In this document: positions 58,118-64,000 of the stretch, in pieces
Layout: every line of letters starts with the position of its first letter
How positions within the stretch are numbered: position 1 is the first letter of the stretch
Assembly: GCA_002104895.1 (NCBI GenBank)
Contig: MCFG01000284.1
Location: 5,001-69,000, forward strand
DNA length: 64,000 bases
Source of the DNA: Anaeromyces robustus
Taxonomy: Eukaryota; Neocallimastigomycota; Neocallimastigomycetes; Neocallimastigales; Neocallimastigaceae
Direction: 5' to 3'
Made by a program: the position numbers and the translations under genes
The notes under the pieces: model-generated
Told to the model about the DNA's origin: nothing
What the model saw: only the letters and a program-made list of their open reading frames with translations
Database searches by the model: none

Positions 58118-59213
58118 ATTAATAATAAAAAAAAACATACAAATTAATATTGATAATTTGTTATGTTTTTTTTTTTTAATATTGCTTTTTTTTTTTTTTC
58201 TTTCAATAATTTTGTCATATTCATAATAATAATAATTTTTTTATTTTAATATTTTGTATTTTTTTTTATATATAAATAAAGATAGATTAAAATTTTAATT
58301 AATTTTTTAATTTTTCTATTTTTTAAATATTTTAATAAAATTTTTTCATTAATAAACTTTAATTATTAATAAAATTAAAATTTTAATTTATTTATCAAAA
58401 TAAAAATTTAATTAATTAAATAGTTTACATTTTTTCATATTTAAATAATTTTTTATATTTAAATAATTAAAATTATATTTATATTTAAATATATTCTATA
58501 CCCACAATAACATATAAAAAGTTTTTATTATTAAATAACAATTATTTAAACTATAAAAAAAAATATTAAAATAATATAAACATATATTTTTGAATGGCTT
58601 TTTTATTTATGACTTTTTGTTATTAGTATTAATTATTATTATTATTATTGTTATTATTGTAGTTAATATTTAATAATTTTAATATAAATAAATACATATA
58701 AAAGTTTATCAACAAAAAATTATATGTATTATTTGTTGGTTCTTGATTTAATAATACTTTAATAATTATTTGTAACAAATTTTTTATGTATAACTTATTT
58801 TTATTATATAATTTATTTTTTATTATCTATGCTTATATCTTTTTTATTAAATTTTAATATACTAATATTTATTGGAATAATATATAATATAAATTAAGCT
58901 TTTTATTTTAATTAAAAAATTCTTTTATGGATTAATAGAACCTGTATGTAATAAAATAAAGTAATAATAAAAAGTTATATGTATATATGTATAATTATTT
59001 TTTAAAGTCGAATTTCATTTCTTAATTTGAAATTTATTAATTTCTTTATATTTTTTTATTAATTTTATGTTTCTTCCTTTTAATTTTATTTATTTTGAAC
59101 ATAATTAAAGATTTTTAATGAGTAGTAATTAATAAAGAAATATTGTTACATTTTTTAATAATTAAGTATTGAATATACTCAAGTTATTAATAAAAATAAT
59201 ACTAAAATAAACA
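56614..59213. other. Divergent intergenic region between IMPDH and the MFS-type gene
   Basis: 2.6 kb of A/T-rich DNA. Holds a two-copy 36-bp repeat (57744-57815), an imperfect hairpin near 57918-57952 and an ATT array near 58084-58117. No exon or RNA gene recognised. Confidence 0.6.
57744..57815. repeat. Two-copy 36-bp tandem repeat
   Basis: Units 57744-57779 and 57780-57815 differ by a single base (TTAAAATTATTT versus TTAAAACTATTT). Confidence 0.92.
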
Positions 59214-60412
59214 ATGGAAGTTAGCAAAACATCTACTAATAAGGTTAATATTTATTGTAAAAATATATGAAATACATGTAAAATTATATTATTATACTTT
59301 ATTTGTATTTAAATTCTTATTATGTACATTTTACATTTATTCATGTATATAAAGAGTACAGGATTTATAATTATAATTCTATTTTATATAACTGGACTTG
59401 ACTTTATAATTTTAACATCCTTATTTCCAACAATTATAATAGAAAAGAATTTTATAAAAGATTATCATGCTCATATTATTTCTTTTTTTATATCATTCAT
59501 AATTGCATTTAATGGTAATATATTTATATTTAGTAATAATTACAAATTCATTATTAATATTAAAATTTTTATATAATTACTTTATTACATATAATTGTTG
59601 AATTAAAAAAAAAAAAAAGTATTTTCAAATTCTGGAAAATGTACAAATTTAATATCAGCATTATTAAATATATTAACTTCTATTGGTCTGTTTATAGAGA
59701 ATAGCAATATAGTTTTTATTATATGTTACTCTCTAAAAGGAATGGCTATTGGAAGTAATTTAAGTTTAGCTTTTCATATGCTTTCAAATAAAGAATGTTA
59801 TGAAATTCAAAAGTATATACGAATTATAAATTTATTATATATTATTTTCATTATCATATTTATTAAGTATTAAAGAAAAAAATAAAAAACATTCAATTTA
59901 ATTAACTATAATATAATTTTTTTGTAAATATTTTTAAATATATAATATACAATTAATAATTTAAAAAAATTATCGCTTATAAAAAAAAAGTATAAAAAGA
60001 AGAGTAATATCAGCATTCATTTACTTTTCTATAATATCTGGAGCATTGTTTTCAATATTAATAAAATGGATAGAGTAATATTTATATAATAAGTATTTAT
60101 AATAATGATAAAAAATATTTATATTTAATAATAACAATTCTTTTAAATATACCTTATAAAAAGATGGAAGATATTATATCTATTTTCGTTACCATTTTCG
60201 ACGACACTTTTAATTTTACTTTTATATAATAAACAGCTTAATAATGAATATTTAAAAAAATCCTATATGCTCACTATTGATTTTTCCGGGACTCTTATTC
60301 TTTATAGTAAATATTCATATAAATATTAACCAGAAGTACATATAAAAATATATAATAAAAAGAAAAAATAGCTAATAAAAAAATAAAATATTAATATTAT
60401 TATTAATATTAA

Positions 60413-60474
<62 letters not shown>

Positions 60475-63400
60475 TATTATTATTATTATTATAAATAATA
60501 TTAAATATATAAAAATAATCAAACATTATAATTTAATTAGGTTATATTTTATGTATCTATTTATTAAATGAAGCTGTTTTTGGTAAAATAATTTAATTTA
60601 ATAATTCAAAATTTATTTGTTTATTTATACGTTTATATATATATATTTATTTATACTCTTATATATATATATTTATATATTCTATAATATATATAATAGA
60701 TAAAAAATGGAAATATTATTTTATTCAGTTTATACTTCCGTTAATGTGTACTATTTTTTTTGTGATAACTGAAATATTAAATAAAAATCATGTTATCCTT
60801 CCAATTAAATCCAATATTATTTATCTAGTAAGCTTTTGTCTTGGATATAGCTATATAATGGATACAAATAAATTATCTTTATTAATTCGTAAATATCATA
60901 TTTATTTATGCATATTTTGAAAATTATCCTTTTATATAATCGATATTTAATATAAATAATATTTATAATATTCATTAATAATTAATATAAATCGTATAAA
61001 CAATTATAGAAGTTATACATGATTTCTCAATTAGACAATATGAACTTTTAGTTATTGTGATAAGGTAATATATAAAATAATAATATTATTATTATAATAA
61101 TTATTATTATGTTCAATTTATAAAAAAAAAGTTTTTTTTTTCTTCATATACTTATTTACCCAGTAATTAATTAATTAATTATTTATTTATTTATTTTTTA
61201 TCTTTATTTAAACAATAGTCTATTTGCAGCATTTTTTATTGTATCATGCCTAATTTTTAGAGCATTTCATCGCATTAGTACATTTTTATGTGTATCATTA
61301 AGTGTTATGATAATATCACTGAATTCTTTTATATTTGATACTTTCAATATTGCTACTTCTAAATTATCTATTATAGTTTTTGTAGTATTGAATATTATTT
61401 CAATATGTTTTATGATGACGAGTCTTTATGTTATGATGAAAGATAATTATAAATATAAAGGTATATATATATACATTTCTTTTTAAAAATAATAATAAAA
61501 AAACATTTTTATCATATTTAAAAAATTATAATGATTTGATAAAGAATGATAAAATAATAACTTATTAAATATTATCTTTTTTTAAATATTCAATAAAATA
61601 ATCAATAAAAGATTCTTATAATATAATTAAAAAGTTAATCACTTTTTATGTTTCAGGAAAGATTCTAAACTTATCAATTTACAAGTAAATATTAATAATT
61701 TATCGTAAAAATAAATTCTATATTTATATTAATTTTATTTTATTAATTTAAACAATAATATATTTTTTCTTTATATCATTTAAAAAAAAGTATTCTATTT
61801 AAGGAATTCTTAGTAGAATATTCTTATCAATATTTTGAAAACTTATATGAAGAATATGAATGTAATAAAATTATAATACAATTATTAATTATTATTAAAA
61901 TTGATGGAAATAATATACTTATTTAAATTTTTTTTTTTTTTTTTTACTTTTTACTTTTTTTTATTAAAAAAAAATAGTGTATAATATTAAAACAGCTTTA
62001 GAATATTTTGATAAAATAATGAAAGATATTTACTATGATACATTAAAAAGGTGTAATAATTATACAGTTATTCCAGGTTTAATTCTTTTATTAATTTTTT
62101 ATGCTTTATTAATATTAAATCAAATAAGATCAAATAAAATTGAACTAAAAACTACAGCATATAAATTGAATAATATGTATCAAAATATGAGTGAACATTT
62201 AATTAAATATTATGATTCATTTTCTGATAACAATAACAATAACAACAACAACAACAACAACAACAATAATAATAATAATAATAATAAGAATAAGAATAAG
62301 GATTTATCAAACTATCTATCTATTTTTTATAGAAATCATAAAATTAAATCTAATATACCTAATGATGATATTAATAATATATATAATAATAATGTTAATA
62401 ATAAAATATATAGAAATTTGGAAAGTGGACCTATATTTAATGTAAAATTACCAAATAATTTTGTTAAAGTTTATAATGATACATACTATAAACCTGTCAC
62501 AAAAAAAGTTGATAAGAATATATTACCAAATGATTTATTAAATAATTCATATGAAGAGGATAGTTCTTCAACAAGAAAAAGTTTTCAATCCTTTATTGAT
62601 TTTGGAAAAAAATTATCATCTTTCGATCTATACAGTCCAATTCGAAGTAGTGTCAATTTTGGTAATAAAATTAAATCACCTATACAAGCTCATATTAATC
62701 CATTTTTAAATGATATTTATAATCGCTTAAGTTTTATATCTTCAAATTCATTTCCTTATATGAGTGACCAAAGTAAACATGGAAGTCATTTTTCAAATTC
62801 TGGTTATGAGTTATCTGAGAATGAAAACGAAAGTGAATTAGTTAATAAATATAGAAGATATGATAATAATGAAAATGAAAATGAAAATGAAATTAATATT
62901 AATGACAATGAAGAAGATAATTATAATATAAATAATTATAATTATGATAATAATTATAATATTATAAATAATAATAATGACAATATTAATATTAATGATT
63001 GCAATAATTCAATGAATTTAGAATCAATAATAAATGAAAATAATTTTAATAACGATAAAGATAATGAAAAAGAATATATTACCTCAAATAACATTAAAAT
63101 AAGTCAAACAAATCCATTTTATGGAATGGAAATAAAAAAAAATGAACCATTAATAGATCATTCAGTTAATAGTGTTTTCCCTAAAACTTCCTTAACAATA
63201 AATACCTCGTTTAATAATAATATTAAAAAGAAATATTCAAAAAAATATAAAAATAAAGAAGATTCTGTATTCTTTGATGTTAATAAATTAAATAAACATC
63301 ATATGGAATATAATAAAAATCGTAAACCAAAATCATTATTTAGAAATAAAAATTTATATGAAGAGAAACTTGTAAGAGATTTAATTAATTCTAAAAATTC

Positions 63401-63507
63401 TAATAATATTATTGTTCCAAATAATGTAAATAGTTCATTCTATCAACAAAATATAAATAATCAAGATAATAATAATAATAATAATAATAATGATGATGAT
63501 GATGATG

Positions 63508-63544
<37 letters not shown>

Positions 63545-63567
63545 TGATGATGATGATGATGATGATG

Positions 63568-63605
<38 letters not shown>

Positions 63606-64000
63606 TATTATAACAATGTTTTATTAAAAAATAATATTACAATTGATGATATGAATTTAAATATCAATATTAATGATATAAATAATGAAATTATTAACAA
63701 ATCTATCAGTGTTACAAATGACGATATAAATAATATAAACACTAATTATACCAATATCATAAATAATATAAATAATGATAATTATAATAATAATACCATT
63801 GTTATTAGTGATCCATATAGTAATGAAATAAATAGTTTAAGCAATAATAATTGTAAGATAAACAAAAATAATAATATTACCGTAAATAATAACACCATTA
63901 ATAATAATAATAAAGAAATAATGAATTCTTCATTAATTTTAACTCGTCAATCAAGCGGAAACACTGATTTTTCAGACAATGCGTATAATATGAATTATTC
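59214..64000 (+). CDS. Diverged MFS (DHA2-like) membrane protein with very long Asn-rich tail, 3' end outside window
   Basis: Twelve exons found: 59214-59243, 59355-59514, 59620-59812, 59991-60074, 60164-60306, 60541-60582, 60700-60888, 61010-61064, 61219-61460, 61657-61684, 61791-61861, 61978 onward. All phases close and the last exon is open to the window edge, so the gene is partial. The translated part has about 12-14 hydrophobic segments. The order TM1 (GFIIIILFYITGLDFIILTS), LKGMAIGSNLSLAFHML, SAFIYFSIISGALFS and EWKILYLFSLPFSTTLL mirrors the DHA2 drug-transporter pattern (GxGxG helix, GPxxGG helix, WRWIFxINLP). The usual motif A (GxLaDrxGrkk) is not recognisable. After the last TM (GLILLLIFYALLIL) a cytosolic tail of more than 600 residues rich in Asn, Asp, Ile and Lys continues to the edge. 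Membrane class is fairly sure; transport function is doubtful. Confidence 0.7.
63467..63602 (+). repeat. AAT/GAT coding microsatellite (poly-Asn/poly-Asp) in the MFS-type tail
   Basis: Alternating blocks of Asn (AAT) and Asp (GAT) codons, with GAT blocks at 63490-63507 and 63541-63567, kept in the frame of the long last exon. Confidence 0.9.

Overview
This is an extremely AT-rich eukaryotic nuclear window. Intergenic DNA is almost only A and T, with many homopolymer runs and AAT/AAAT microsatellites. Genes are broken by short GT..AG introns, and coding sequence is rich in Asn and Lys. Together, an intraflagellar transport gene (IFT27, so the organism makes a flagellum), a LysM-bearing chitin deacetylase (so it has a chitin wall), a fungal-type PAT1 and a Cti6-like PHD protein point to a flagellated (zoosporic) fungus. 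The composition fits an anaerobic gut fungus (Neocallimastigomycota) best; I cannot fix the genus. This placement is inference.

Layout. 1.7-2.7 kb: IFT27 (+). 3.1-3.8 kb: Bromo_TP histone-fold protein (-). 4.6-8.9 kb: MTR4 exosome helicase (+). 9.6-11.2 kb: ER thioredoxin-like membrane protein with a CPYS site (-). 12.4-15.2 kb: PHD-finger protein (-). 15.2-20.4 kb: gene-empty. 20.4-25.3 kb: PAT1 (+, 13 exons). 25.3-29.7 kb: no gene, but a perfect 46-bp palindrome beside a five-copy satellite. 29.7-30.9 kb: FYVE protein (+). 32.7-34.5 kb: HD-domain hydrolase (+) with an 11-nt microexon. 35.3-38.9 kb: glutamate decarboxylase (+) with an 18-nt microexon. 39-43 kb: hairpins and tandem repeats. 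43.4-45.2 kb: triple-LysM CE4 deacetylase (+). 46.5-53.5 kb: two head-to-tail copies of a non-LTR retrotransposon, the first 5'-truncated and the second with an intact 1415-codon ORF, jointly flanked by one 12-bp target-site duplication. 55.1-56.6 kb: intronless IMP dehydrogenase (-). 59.2 kb to the window end: a diverged multi-exon MFS-type membrane protein with a very long Asn-rich tail, cut off by the window.

The genes are mostly unrelated housekeeping functions: RNA decay and exosome (MTR4, PAT1), chromatin (Bromo_TP, PHD), membrane traffic (FYVE, IFT27), ER redox, wall remodelling, and GABA and GMP synthesis. They do not form a pathway cluster. Exon models were built by hand from reading frame, intron phase and conserved motifs. 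Every model given closes in frame, but no transcript evidence was available.
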